Below are positions 8,468 to 16,191 of a DNA stretch of 64,000 nucleotides, in pieces. The notes under the pieces are model-generated. The model was not told where the DNA came from. It searched no databases and saw only the letters and a program-made list of their open reading frames with translations. The number at the start of each line of letters is the position of its first letter. Positions within the stretch are counted from its first letter, which is position 1. The stretch lies in assembly GCF_000147075.1 (NCBI RefSeq), contig NC_014484.1:310001-374000 (forward strand), read 5' to 3'. Source of the stretch: Spirochaeta thermophila DSM 6192 (GTDB lineage Bacteria; Spirochaetota; Spirochaetia; Winmispirales; Winmispiraceae). Position numbers and translations under genes: made by a program.

Positions 8468-9508
8468 TTATGTATCCTCAGGAAGGGAGGGGCTCCCGGC
8501 CTTCTTGCTCCTCCGCTTTTTCCTCGGTGAGGACGTGGGCCTCTTCTCGATGTATTCGTCTATGGTGTTCATCGGAGGACGTTCTTCTTCTTGAATACGA
8601 TACTCCACCAGCTCGAATTGGTCTTCCTTCACTTGGAACTGCCTCAGTATAGTGGAGAACTCGGTGTTGGGGGTGAGGAGTTCGTAGGCTTCCATGCGTC
8701 TCAGGAAGGTCTGGAGTATGCCGAAGGCCATCTTCCCCAGCGCCCTGGTCTCCTGGTTGCGATGGACCCGCTGGTCGAGGTCGGTTTGTCCGAAGACCTC
8801 GAGGCCGTAGATCCGATAGACGTCGATGAGGTGGGCGGTCTCAACTCCGTAGCCGATGGGGAAGGGTATCTGTTCCAACACCTCGCGGCGCACTGCATAT
8901 TCACCCGATAGGGGCTGGATGATGGCGGTGAGTTCTGGAAAGAAGAGCGAGAAAAGGGGGCGCACCAGTATCTCGGTGACCCGCCCGCCGCCGGTGGGAC
9001 GTATACCCTGGGAAAAGGCGAGGGGCCTGTCGTAGAAGGCCTTGATGTACTTGAGGGAAGGGTTGTAGATGAGTGGTCCCACCAGGCCGTAGACGAAGCG
9101 GGGATGGATGTTCTTTATGTCGGCATCGATGTATACGATGATATCACCCTTGAGCTGATAGATGGCCTTCCACAGGTTCTCTCCCTTGCCCTTCCGCTCC
9201 CCCAGGTGGGGGAGGATCTCGGAGGAAAGGTACACGTCCGCTCCGAAGGAGGCGGCGATCTCCCTCGTCTTGTCCGTGGAGCCCGAATCGATGACGGCGA
9301 TTTCATCGAGAAGGGGGTAACGATGCATGAGTTCCGACTTGAAGATCACCACCTCCTTTCCGATGGTCTTCTCCTCGTTGAGGGTGGGGATGCAGAGCGA
9401 GATGGAAAGACCTTGGCGCTCCTTCTCCTGCACGAGGGCCGCGAGATCGGCGAACTGGGAGTGGTGGAACGTATGTTCCCTGATCCATGCGTTAAGGTTG
9501 AGCTTCAT
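8468..9508 (-). CDS. gpgS: glucosyl-3-phosphoglycerate synthase
   Basis: Retaining GT-A glycosyltransferase that joins glucose from a nucleotide sugar to 3-phosphoglycerate, the first step to the compatible solute glucosylglycerate. The 346 residues show the nucleotide-binding start SLCIPTLNEEKTIG at about 35-48, the DAD metal motif (YIDADIKN) near 130, PTGGGRVTEILVRP, and GYGVETAHLID, all typical of GpgS. A lysine/serine-rich tail (about 325-346) looks disordered. The ATG at 9508 overlaps the end of the M20-like gene and has GGGGG seven nt upstream; GTG at 9511 is a less likely start. The phosphatase needed for the second step is not in the window. Mannosyl transfer cannot be fully excluded. 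Confidence 0.85.
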   Translation of the reverse strand: MKLNLNAWIREHTFHHSQFADLAALVQEKERQGLSISLCIPTLNEEKTIGKEVVIFKSELMHRYPLLDEIAVIDSGSTDKTREIAASFGADVYLSSEILPHLGERKGKGENLWKAIYQLKGDIIVYIDADIKNIHPRFVYGLVGPLIYNPSLKYIKAFYDRPLAFSQGIRPTGGGRVTEILVRPLFSLFFPELTAIIQPLSGEYAVRREVLEQIPFPIGYGVETAHLIDVYRIYGLEVFGQTDLDQRVHRNQETRALGKMAFGILQTFLRRMEAYELLTPNTEFSTILRQFQVKEDQFELVEYRIQEEERPPMNTIDEYIEKRPTSSPRKKRRSKKAGSPSLPEDT

Positions 9509-10667
9509 CACAGTACCCCCTGTCGATGGCGAGAATGAGCGCGATGAGCTGGGCGATGCCCTGTGTGATGGGTTCTATCTCGATAGTCTCGTTGACCTCG
9601 TTGAGGTTCTCCCCGTGTGTGAGGCCGATGGTGACCGCGGGTATCTTGTGGTCGATGAAGGCCGACAGCTCGGAGGTGCTCGGCGAAATGCGGGGGATGG
9701 TCCCCAGACTCTCCAGGATGGTCCGGGCGTTCTCGGCGAGCGGATGGGAGAAACGGAGGCCCCCGGGCCTCCTTCGGGCGTACTCCCTGAATTCCACCTC
9801 GGTCCCTGTCTGGGAGGAGACCTCGGCCGCGATGTTCTGGATCTCCTCCTTGAGCCGTTCCACCATTTCATCGGATTCGCTGCGGATCTCGAGTCGGAGC
9901 GTGGCCGTGGTGGGGATGACGTTGAATGATGAGCCCCCCTCTATGGATCCGAAGATGATGCTCGTGCGCGGCCTCCTCGGGATGGGGATCTCCAGGATCC
10001 GATTGATCACCTCGTTGATGTTGACGATGGCTCCCCCCGCCCCGAACCTGCTCCAGTCGTATTCTTCCGGCACCCTGTTTGCGATCTCCCCCCGCAGCAT
10101 GCCGATGGACGAGTAACTGAGTCTCCCCAGTCGTACTCCCTCGATACAGATGCCCGCGTGAATGGGATAGTTGGTGTGGTCGAGGAAAAAGCGCATCCCT
10201 GCGATGTTCCCTTTGCCCAGGCTCTTCACGGATCCCATGAGGATGAGGTTCGAGGAGAGCTGGAACCCGAGATGCTCGAGGTACACAGGAAGGGTCGCGA
10301 GGGCGGCCACCCCGAGCCCGTTGTCCCCCACACCGGGGCCGGTGACCGTTCCGGGGAGGACGTTGATGGTGTGATCCACCGACTCCGGGAAGGGGGTGTC
10401 CACGTGGGCCGTGATGAGGATGTTCCGAGTCCCTTCGGTTCCCGGAAGGATGGCGAGGGCGTTGCCTATCTCGTCGGTGGAACAGTTGATGAGGTTGTGC
10501 TCGCTCAACCTCCACAGGAGAAACTCGGTGCGCTTCTCCTCTTGAAAGGTGGGAGCCGGTATTTCGCTTATCATGATGAGGTTCGAGAGGAGGATCTCGT
10601 TCGCTACACGGGTCTTCTCCTGGATGAGCGGTAGGAGCTCCAGGATTTCTTTCATTCCGGGATGCAT
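9492..10667 (-). CDS. M20-like metallopeptidase homologue lacking the Glu dyad
   Basis: 391-residue protein with the M20/M28-like peptidase fold. Metal-ligand motifs are visible: HVD (about 88-90) in ITAHVDTPFP, the bridging Asp in GPGVGDNGLG (about 114), an acidic residue in CIEGVRLG (about 173) and His in TIGLTHGEN near 363. Where active M20 enzymes carry the catalytic Glu-Glu pair, this protein reads MGSVKSLGKGN (about 140-150). It may therefore be inactive as a peptidase or use a different base. The start is ATG 10667 with AAAGGA upstream; longer frames would cross the promoter at 10712-10740. It overlaps gpgS by 17 bp, implying translational coupling and perhaps a role in the same solute pathway. 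Substrate unknown. Confidence 0.75.
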   Translation of the reverse strand: MHPGMKEILELLPLIQEKTRVANEILLSNLIMISEIPAPTFQEEKRTEFLLWRLSEHNLINCSTDEIGNALAILPGTEGTRNILITAHVDTPFPESVDHTINVLPGTVTGPGVGDNGLGVAALATLPVYLEHLGFQLSSNLILMGSVKSLGKGNIAGMRFFLDHTNYPIHAGICIEGVRLGRLSYSSIGMLRGEIANRVPEEYDWSRFGAGGAIVNINEVINRILEIPIPRRPRTSIIFGSIEGGSSFNVIPTTATLRLEIRSESDEMVERLKEEIQNIAAEVSSQTGTEVEFREYARRRPGGLRFSHPLAENARTILESLGTIPRISPSTSELSAFIDHKIPAVTIGLTHGENLNEVNETIEIEPITQGIAQLIALILAIDRGYCDEAQP

Positions 10668-10711
10668 GTTTTTTCCTTTCAAGAAAGGGAAGTGTACGGA
10701 TGCATGACAAT

Positions 10712-10740
10712 AGTGTAGAATACTCCTCTCCCTTGTGCAA
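10712..10740 (-). promoter_or_regulatory. promoter of the M20-like/gpgS operon
   Basis: On the minus strand TTGCAC (10740-10735), 17-nt spacer, TACACT (10717-10712), giving a leader of about 38 nt. Its -35 box shares four bases with the -35 box of the divergent galM promoter. Confidence 0.75.
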
Positions 10741-10761
10741 CGGGGGATGGGGGGATATGAT
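10733..10761 (+). promoter_or_regulatory. promoter of galM
   Basis: TTGTGC (10733-10738), 17-nt spacer, TATGAT (10756-10761). The predicted start is near 10768, about 28 nt before the ATG. Confidence 0.8.
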
Positions 10762-10795
10762 CTACGGAGCCCGAAAACGATCAAGGAGGCGATCG

Positions 10796-11827
10796 ATGCA
10801 GGTGGACAAGAAGACCTTCGGAACCACGCGCGACGGAAGGGAGGTGTATGCCTATACCCTCGACACCGAAAAAGGGTTCTCGTGTACGGTGATCAGTTAC
10901 GGCGCCACCCTGCTCTCGTTCAGGATGCCCGATCGAGAGGGGCGGGTGGGGGAGATCACCTGCGGCTTCGACTCGCTCTCCGACTACGAGGAGAGGAACC
11001 CCTATTTCGGGAGCACCATAGGGCGGTTCGCGAATCGGATCGGAGGGGCGCGTTTCGTCCTGGATGGAGTGGAGTACCGGCTGGTGGCCAACGAGGGAGC
11101 CAATCAGCTTCACGGCGGGCCGGGCGGGTTTCATGCCGTGGTCTGGGAGTCCGAGGCCTTTTCGCGGGAGGATGCCGCGACCGTGGTCCTCTCGTACCGG
11201 AGCCCGGATGGCGATCAGGGGTTCCCGGGGAACCTCGAGGTTACGGCATCCTACACCCTCACCGAAGAGGGACACCTCATCCTGGAGTACGCCGCAGAGA
11301 CGGACAGACCCACGCCCGTGAACCTCACCAACCACGCGTACTGGAACCTCTCAGGGCCGGGTTCGGGTCTGGTGCTCGACCACCTGCTCACGCTCCGCGC
11401 TTCATACTACCTCGAAGTAGACGAGGGCCTCATCCCCACGGGGCGGATGATCCCCGTGGAGGGTACGCCCTTCGACTTCAGGGAGGAAAAGCCGATAGGA
11501 AGAGATTTCGATGAGGTGAAGGGGGGATACGATCACTGTTTCGTGGTGGATGGTGAGGGATTCCGTCAGGTGGCTGTGGTCCGGGAACCTTCGACGGGAA
11601 GGAGGATGGAGGTGTGGAGCACGAAGCCGGGGGTACAGTTCTACACGGGCAACCATCTCAACGACATCGAGATCGCAGGTGGGGTGACCGTGCCCTCGTA
11701 TGGGGCTTTCTGTCTGGAAACCCAGTACTTTCCCGATAGCCCAAACAAGCCCGTATTCCCCCCGTGTATCCTGAGGCCGGGTGAGACCTATCGTCACAGG
11801 ACCGAGCTCAGGTTCTCGGTGGAGTGA
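10796..11827 (+). CDS. galM: aldose 1-epimerase (mutarotase)
   Basis: Interconverts alpha and beta anomers of aldohexoses in the cytoplasm. The 343 residues carry the GalM signature throughout: STIGRFANRIGGARF, NQLHGGPGGFH (catalytic His near 103), NLTNHAYWNLSG (second His near 181), the substrate Asp region GGYDHCFV, and the catalytic Glu in LETQYFPDSPN near 308. AAGGAGG ends six nt before the ATG at 10796. It is monocistronic, with its own promoter and a strong terminator. A more divergent epimerase-like gene lies at 15063. Confidence 0.94.
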   Translation: MQVDKKTFGTTRDGREVYAYTLDTEKGFSCTVISYGATLLSFRMPDREGRVGEITCGFDSLSDYEERNPYFGSTIGRFANRIGGARFVLDGVEYRLVANEGANQLHGGPGGFHAVVWESEAFSREDAATVVLSYRSPDGDQGFPGNLEVTASYTLTEEGHLILEYAAETDRPTPVNLTNHAYWNLSGPGSGLVLDHLLTLRASYYLEVDEGLIPTGRMIPVEGTPFDFREEKPIGRDFDEVKGGYDHCFVVDGEGFRQVAVVREPSTGRRMEVWSTKPGVQFYTGNHLNDIEIAGGVTVPSYGAFCLETQYFPDSPNKPVFPPCILRPGETYRHRTELRFSVE

Positions 11828-11847
11828 TCGCACGGTGGTGCGCCCGA

Positions 11848-11874
11848 GGGGCCGGGATCCCGGCCCCTTTTCTT
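11848..11874 (+). terminator. intrinsic terminator after galM
   Basis: Perfect self-complementary GGGGCCGGGATCCCGGCCCC (11848-11867) followed by TTTTCTT. Confidence 0.9.
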
Positions 11875-11942
11875 GTGTCCGTAAAGGGGGCGGAGGCGCG
11901 GGTTCCAGAAGAGGGCGATTTGGTTCATTAAAGAAATTATTC

Positions 11943-12024
11943 GTTTAATTTATTTTTTAAACTTTTTTGCTGGATAAAAATATTTGACATAAATATTGAC
12001 TATTTATGTTATATGCGTTAGTAT
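11943..12024 (+). promoter_or_regulatory. AT-rich promoter region of the amino-sugar operon
   Basis: TTGACT (11996-12001), 17-nt spacer, TAGTAT (12019-12024) gives a start near 12031 and a leader of about 27 nt. A second -35-like TTGACA lies at 11984. Upstream is an inverted repeat GTTTAA-N8-TTAAAC (11943-11962) and a long AT tract, unlike the GC-rich surroundings; an operator or UP element is likely. Confidence 0.65.
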
Positions 12025-12057
12025 CTCCATTGAAGACCGCACGTGGGAGGATGGTTC

Positions 12058-13239
12058 ATGAAGGGAGCCGCACTCGTGGGACAGTCGGGCGGGCCGACTT
12101 CGGTGATCAATGCGAGTCTCGCCGGCATCATCGAAGGGGTACGGGAGAGATCCGGAGGCAGGATCTACGGCATGAGGTTCGGGATCGAGGGCTTCCTCGA
12201 GGGGGATCTCCTCGACCTCTCTTCCCTGCCGGATCAGGAGGTGGGACTTCTCAAGGCCACGCCCGGCTCCGCCCTGGGGTCCACGAGAAGGAAGCTCACT
12301 GACGAGGATCTGCCGCGGGTGAGGGAGCTCCTCGAAAAGTACGATATCCGTTACCTCTTTCTCATCGGTGGGAATGATACCATGGAGACCATCCACAGGG
12401 TCGAGGCCTACTGTCGGCGTACCGGATACGAGCTCTTCGGCGTAGGTGTGCCGAAGACCGTGGACAACGACCTCGTGGGCACCGATCACACGCCGGGGTA
12501 TCCCTCCGCGGCGCGGTACGTCGCTCTCTCCGTGCTCCAGGGGGGGCGCCTTGCGGCCGACATGCAGCGTGTGGACAAGTTCGCCATCTACCAAACCGTA
12601 GGGCGGGATACGGGGTGGCTCGCAGCCGCGAGTGTGGTGGCGAAGCGGCGTCCTGACGAGGCGCCTCACCTCATCTGTGTTCCCGAGCGTCCCCTCACCC
12701 TGGATCGCTTTCTCGCGGACGTGGAGCGCGCCATTGCATCGTACGGGTACTGCTACATCGTGGTGGGTGAAGGGGTGGTGTGGGAGGACGGCACCCCGGT
12801 CTCGGCCTCGCAGGAAAAGGACAGCTTCTCCAACATAGAGTTCGGCGCGATGGGAGGAGCCAGTGCAGCGTTGACCCTCCATCGCATCCTCAAGGATCGG
12901 CTCGGTCTCAGGGGCGAGTTTCAGATTCCCGAGTCGCTCGCGATGTGTGCGAGTGATCGGGTCTCGGCGATCGACAGGGAAGAGGCCTATGCCTGTGGGC
13001 GAAAGGCTGTCACGTATGCGAGCGAAGGGCGTTCGGGGATCATGGTGACCATAGAGAGGAGCTCTTCGAAGCCGTACCGGTTCACGTTGGGGAGCATTCC
13101 CCTGGGGGAGGTGGCTCGTAAGACCAAACCTATGCCCGATGAGTTCCTCACTCCGGAGGGTCATTTCGTGAGTGAGGCTTTTGAGGAGTACATCCGCCCG
13201 CTGGTGGGCGATATCGAACGCTTTGCCCGACTCTTTTAG
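12058..13239 (+). CDS. phosphofructokinase, probably PPi-dependent type
   Basis: Phosphorylates fructose 6-phosphate to the 1,6-bisphosphate. The 393 residues match the PFK family: GQSGGPTSVINASLAG at 7-22, GGND at 104-107 in place of the ATP-type GGDG, PKTVDND at 132-138 with the catalytic Asp at 136, and QTVGRDTGWLAAAS near 182. Asp at the position equivalent to E. coli Gly104 is typical of PPi-using enzymes; Asn instead of the first Asp is a variant I recall from some annotated members. The ATG at 12058 has GGGAGG seven nt upstream. It heads an operon with SIS, PIG-L and epimerase genes, so it probably carries amino-sugar-derived fructose 6-phosphate into glycolysis. Donor specificity is inferred. 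Confidence 0.85.
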   Translation: MKGAALVGQSGGPTSVINASLAGIIEGVRERSGGRIYGMRFGIEGFLEGDLLDLSSLPDQEVGLLKATPGSALGSTRRKLTDEDLPRVRELLEKYDIRYLFLIGGNDTMETIHRVEAYCRRTGYELFGVGVPKTVDNDLVGTDHTPGYPSAARYVALSVLQGGRLAADMQRVDKFAIYQTVGRDTGWLAAASVVAKRRPDEAPHLICVPERPLTLDRFLADVERAIASYGYCYIVVGEGVVWEDGTPVSASQEKDSFSNIEFGAMGGASAALTLHRILKDRLGLRGEFQIPESLAMCASDRVSAIDREEAYACGRKAVTYASEGRSGIMVTIERSSSKPYRFTLGSIPLGEVARKTKPMPDEFLTPEGHFVSEAFEEYIRPLVGDIERFARLF

Positions 13240-13257
13240 GAATGTGTGGAGGTGATG

Positions 13258-14268
13258 ATGAAGCGCACGCAGGACTATATGCGGTTTTCTCTTGTAAAAG
13301 AGATGGCAGAGACTCCGGAAGTCATCAGGAGGTTTCCGGTGGACGAGGTGCGGGAGGAGTTCTCGTTGGTGGGGGAGAGGGGCCGCCTCCTCCTCACAGG
13401 CGAGGGCTCTTCCCGGATCTTCCCCGCAGGGAATGTGAGGGCCTCGCTGCTTCGTGAGGGGAGCCCCGTGAGGGTGGAGGTGGAAGGGGCGATGCAGGCC
13501 CGGGAGTATACCCTGGATGGGTGGGGGGTCTTTGTGGCTTCCAACTCGGGGAAGACGGCAGAGGGGGTGAGGCTCCTCGCTTCGCTCCGGGAGAAGGCGC
13601 GTGATGTGGTGGTGGGTGCAGTGGTGGGGAGGAAGGACTCCCCTATAGGGAGGGGAGCGGATGCGGTGTACGAGCTCCGGTGCGGTCCTGAGGAGGCGGT
13701 GGCGGCGACCAAGTCGGTGGTGGAGCAGGCCTTTTTCTACGATGTGGTTCTGAGGGGCGAGAAGGCTGCCGCTCGAAGGGATGAGCTCGCCGCCCTCATC
13801 GAGGAGGTCTTTTGGATGGATCTTCCTGAGGAACTGGTCCGGCCTCTCGTGGGAGCCCCTGTGCTGTACTTCGCCGGTCGGAACAACGGGGTGGCGGAGG
13901 AGCTCACCCTCAAGACGAACGAGATTACCCGGAAGAAGTCGGACTACCTCGAGGGTACATACGCGGTCCATGGGATCGAAGAGGTGATGAGTCCCGAAGA
14001 GGTGGTGGTGCTCATCGACCCCTTTGAGGAGGAAGAGGATAAATTCGCCTCTGTGCTCGAGGAGGGGGTGGGTGTGAAGGTGCTCGCTATCGCGCACAGG
14101 GAGACCCGTTTCCCCACGATTCTGCTTCCCCAGGTGGAGCAAGGGTGCGCTCCCTATCTTCAGTTGGTGGCAGGGTGGAATCTTCTCGTGGAGGTGGGGG
14201 TGCGGTCGGGTATACATCTCGACAAGCCGCAGAGAGCACGTAAAGTCGGAAACGAATTCGTGGGGTGA
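13258..14268 (+). CDS. SIS-domain sugar isomerase (GlmS isomerase-like; GlcN6P deaminase?)
   Basis: 336-residue protein with two SIS sugar-phosphate domains like the isomerase half of GlmS, but no glutaminase domain. Seen: LLTGEGSSRIFPAGNV and the phosphate loop VFVASNSGKTAEGV (about 92-105) in the first SIS; TKSVVEQAFFYD linking helix; GRNNGVAEELTLKTNEITRKK and YAVHGIEEVM in the second, matching GlmS regions around its LKxGP segment. Such stand-alone proteins act as deaminating isomerases on amino-sugar phosphates (archaeal GlmD or AgaS type). Start ATG 13258 has GGAGG five nt upstream; ATG 13255 is possible. Eighteen bp separate it from the PFK gene, consistent with GlcN6P to Fru6P conversion followed by phosphorylation. 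Confidence 0.8.
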   Translation: MKRTQDYMRFSLVKEMAETPEVIRRFPVDEVREEFSLVGERGRLLLTGEGSSRIFPAGNVRASLLREGSPVRVEVEGAMQAREYTLDGWGVFVASNSGKTAEGVRLLASLREKARDVVVGAVVGRKDSPIGRGADAVYELRCGPEEAVAATKSVVEQAFFYDVVLRGEKAAARRDELAALIEEVFWMDLPEELVRPLVGAPVLYFAGRNNGVAEELTLKTNEITRKKSDYLEGTYAVHGIEEVMSPEEVVVLIDPFEEEEDKFASVLEEGVGVKVLAIAHRETRFPTILLPQVEQGCAPYLQLVAGWNLLVEVGVRSGIHLDKPQRARKVGNEFVG

Positions 14269-14272
14269 GTGT

Positions 14273-15082
14273 ATGCAGGTAAAGATACGAGATGAACGCA
14301 CGGGAAAGGTGGTCGTACATGAGCGTCTTGCCGAGGCCTTTCCTCGGTGGCAACCGCAGGAACGGTGGCTCTTCATATCTCCCCATGATGACGATGTGCT
14401 CATCGGTGGAGGTATTCTCCTTCAACGGGCACTGGAAGAGGGGGTGGATGTCCACGTCCTGGTGACCACGGATGGGGCGCAGGGGTACTGTGATCTCTCC
14501 CTCCGGGATTCTATTGTCGAAGTGCGGAGGGAGGAGACGGCCCTCGCGTATCGAGCGATAGGGGTGCACCAGGTCCATCTCCTGGATTTTCCCGATGGGA
14601 GCCTTCATCTGTTCAAGGGGAGGCGGAGGGCTCAGGATGGTGATCCTGGGATGATTGAGGGGTACACGGGACTTCAGAATGCCCTCACCTTTTTCTATCG
14701 GAAGCTCCTCCCTTCGCGGGTGTTCCTCATGTCCCTCAACGACTATCACCCGGACCACAAGGTGGTCCACGAGGAGGCCATTATCTCTTTGTTTCATGCG
14801 CACAATCCCATATGGGCGGAGCTCGGCCCACCCACCGGTGGGTTCCCTCGGGTCTATGAACTCGCCGCATACGGTGATTTTGTGGCCCTTCCTTCGATTC
14901 GCGTGGAGGGAACCAAGGAATTGAAGGAGCGAAAACTCCGGGCGCTCGATCTCTTCGTCTCCCAGAAGGAGATTATCGCCTCGCTGGTGTCCATCCTGAG
15001 GGAGCGTCCGGCGGTCGAGTATGTGAGGGAGTACGGTTTCAAGCTCTACGATCCTGCAGTGTATGAAGCGTTTTTCTCTTGA
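14273..15082 (+). CDS. PIG-L family deacetylase (LmbE-like)
   Basis: Zinc-dependent N-deacetylase acting on N-acetylglucosamine-type substrates. The 269 residues show the metal motif PHDDD at 37-41 in LFISPHDDDVLIGGG and the third ligand region DYHPDHK near 157-163. No signal peptide, so cytoplasmic. It starts four nt after the SIS gene and overlaps the following epimerase by 20 bp. In archaeal chitin catabolism a PIG-L enzyme deacetylates GlcNAc2 before an exo-glucosaminidase and a SIS deaminase act; the neighbours here (SIS, GH20, GH9) fit the same logic. The exact substrate is not proven. Confidence 0.85.
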   Translation: MQVKIRDERTGKVVVHERLAEAFPRWQPQERWLFISPHDDDVLIGGGILLQRALEEGVDVHVLVTTDGAQGYCDLSLRDSIVEVRREETALAYRAIGVHQVHLLDFPDGSLHLFKGRRRAQDGDPGMIEGYTGLQNALTFFYRKLLPSRVFLMSLNDYHPDHKVVHEEAIISLFHAHNPIWAELGPPTGGFPRVYELAAYGDFVALPSIRVEGTKELKERKLRALDLFVSQKEIIASLVSILRERPAVEYVREYGFKLYDPAVYEAFFS

Positions 15083-15992
15083 CTGCGGTGTGGAGGTGGT
15101 GAGGCTGGAGGGGGAGCGTTGCGCAGTGGAGGTGATTCCCGGGTTGGGGGGTATCGTGAGGCAGATGTGGTGGGTCTTCGGGGGGGAGCCCCACCGACTC
15201 CTCGTGGAGGATGCGCCTGAGGAGCTCCTCGCGAACCCCTGGTTTCGGGGGCGGCTTCTCTTTCCGTTCAATGATCGTATTCCGGGTGGTGTGTATTGCT
15301 TTGAGGGGAGGGAATACGCATTTCCGTGCACCGAAGGAGATGATGCGCTTCACGGTTTCCTCTGGCAGAGACCCATGAGGGTGAGGCGGGGTGGGGAGAC
15401 GAGAGAGGGGGAATGGCTGGAGTGCGAGTACGTCACCGATGGGTCGGACAGAGGATACCCGTTCGAGGTGGGGCTGCGTGTGAGGTATGAGGTGGGGGGA
15501 GACGGGTTCTCTCTGCGTGCCCACGTGTGGAACGCGGGAGGTGTCGCGGCGCCCGTGAGCATAGGGTGGCACCCCTATGTCTCTCCAGGGGCCGGGATGC
15601 AGGTGGACGATCTGGTGCTCCGGATTCCTGCAGAGGCTGTACTCGAGGTGGACGAACGGCTTCTCCCTACGGGCAGGATACTTCCGGTCGGTGGGACGCC
15701 GTGGGATTTCAGGGCCGGGCGAAGGTTGGGCTCGACCCCCTGCGACATGGGCTTCTTTCTTTTCGGGAAGGAGAGGATGATCGCGGTTTCCGCGGACAGG
15801 TATCGCCTCATCATGCGCCTCGGGGGGATCTTCTCCTATGTCCAGGTCTTCGTGCCGCCTCAGAGGGATGGGGTTGCGGTGGAGCCGGTGGCGTCGCTCA
15901 CGGACGGCTTCAATCATCCTGAGTGGGGCGCGCCCGTCCTCAAGCCGGGGGAGCACAGGTGGGGAGAGGTGTGGATAAGGGCGGAGAGGTGA
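15063..15992 (+). CDS. aldose 1-epimerase-like protein
   Basis: 309-residue member of the galactose-mutarotase fold, divergent from galM at 10796. Visible landmarks: LPFN-type strand LLFPFNDRIPGGVYCF, HGFLWQRPM (His near 98), GWHPYVSPG (His near 169) and VEPVASLTDGFN near 277. The start is ATG 15063 inside the PIG-L gene; 20-bp overlap implies coupling. It closes the first operon, since an AT-rich promoter region follows. It is likely to epimerise the sugar handled by the locus, possibly an amino sugar. Confidence 0.8.
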   Translation: MKRFSLDCGVEVVRLEGERCAVEVIPGLGGIVRQMWWVFGGEPHRLLVEDAPEELLANPWFRGRLLFPFNDRIPGGVYCFEGREYAFPCTEGDDALHGFLWQRPMRVRRGGETREGEWLECEYVTDGSDRGYPFEVGLRVRYEVGGDGFSLRAHVWNAGGVAAPVSIGWHPYVSPGAGMQVDDLVLRIPAEAVLEVDERLLPTGRILPVGGTPWDFRAGRRLGSTPCDMGFFLFGKERMIAVSADRYRLIMRLGGIFSYVQVFVPPQRDGVAVEPVASLTDGFNHPEWGAPVLKPGEHRWGEVWIRAER

Positions 15993-16000
15993 AAGTTCGA

Positions 16001-16045
16001 TTTATAAACCAATATCAAATAATTCATTTTATAAACTAATTCATC
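16001..16045. promoter_or_regulatory. repeated TTTATAAACY element upstream of the ABC operon
   Basis: TTTATAAACC (16001-16010) and TTTATAAACT (16028-16037) are direct repeats 27 bp apart, each followed by AAT (AAACCAAT, AAACTAAT). The same AAACTAAT starts the palindrome between beta-mannosidase and ROK at 5767. Likely regulator sites. Confidence 0.45.
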
Positions 16046-16105
16046 ATTTTTCTTTTACTTGCGATCAAAAGATAAAAAATAAATAAACAAGTTAAAAAGT
16101 TTTTA

Positions 16106-16134
16106 TTGACAGCGGCATGGACCCGTTGTACAAT
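16106..16134 (+). promoter_or_regulatory. promoter of the sugar ABC transporter operon
   Basis: Perfect TTGACA (16106-16111), 17-nt spacer, TACAAT (16129-16134). The start near 16141 gives a leader of about 50 nt and rules out translation starts before that. Confidence 0.9.
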
Positions 16135-16191
16135 ACTCGAGGATCCCCGTTGGGGAGGACGACCTTTCGTTTGATGAGTGAGGAGGATGTG

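Noticed and set aside
9492-10784. Longer form of the M20-like gene starting at 10784
   Set aside because: The extension covers the -35 and -10 boxes at 10712-10740; ATG 10667 has its own ribosome-binding site.
12004-14403. 799-codon minus-strand open frame
   Set aside because: Antisense to the PFK and SIS genes; His/Pro-rich shadow translation.
16117-16191. Upstream start for the sugar-binding protein
   Set aside because: It lies inside the promoter and before the predicted transcription start; ATG 16192 has AGGAGG and a signal peptide.
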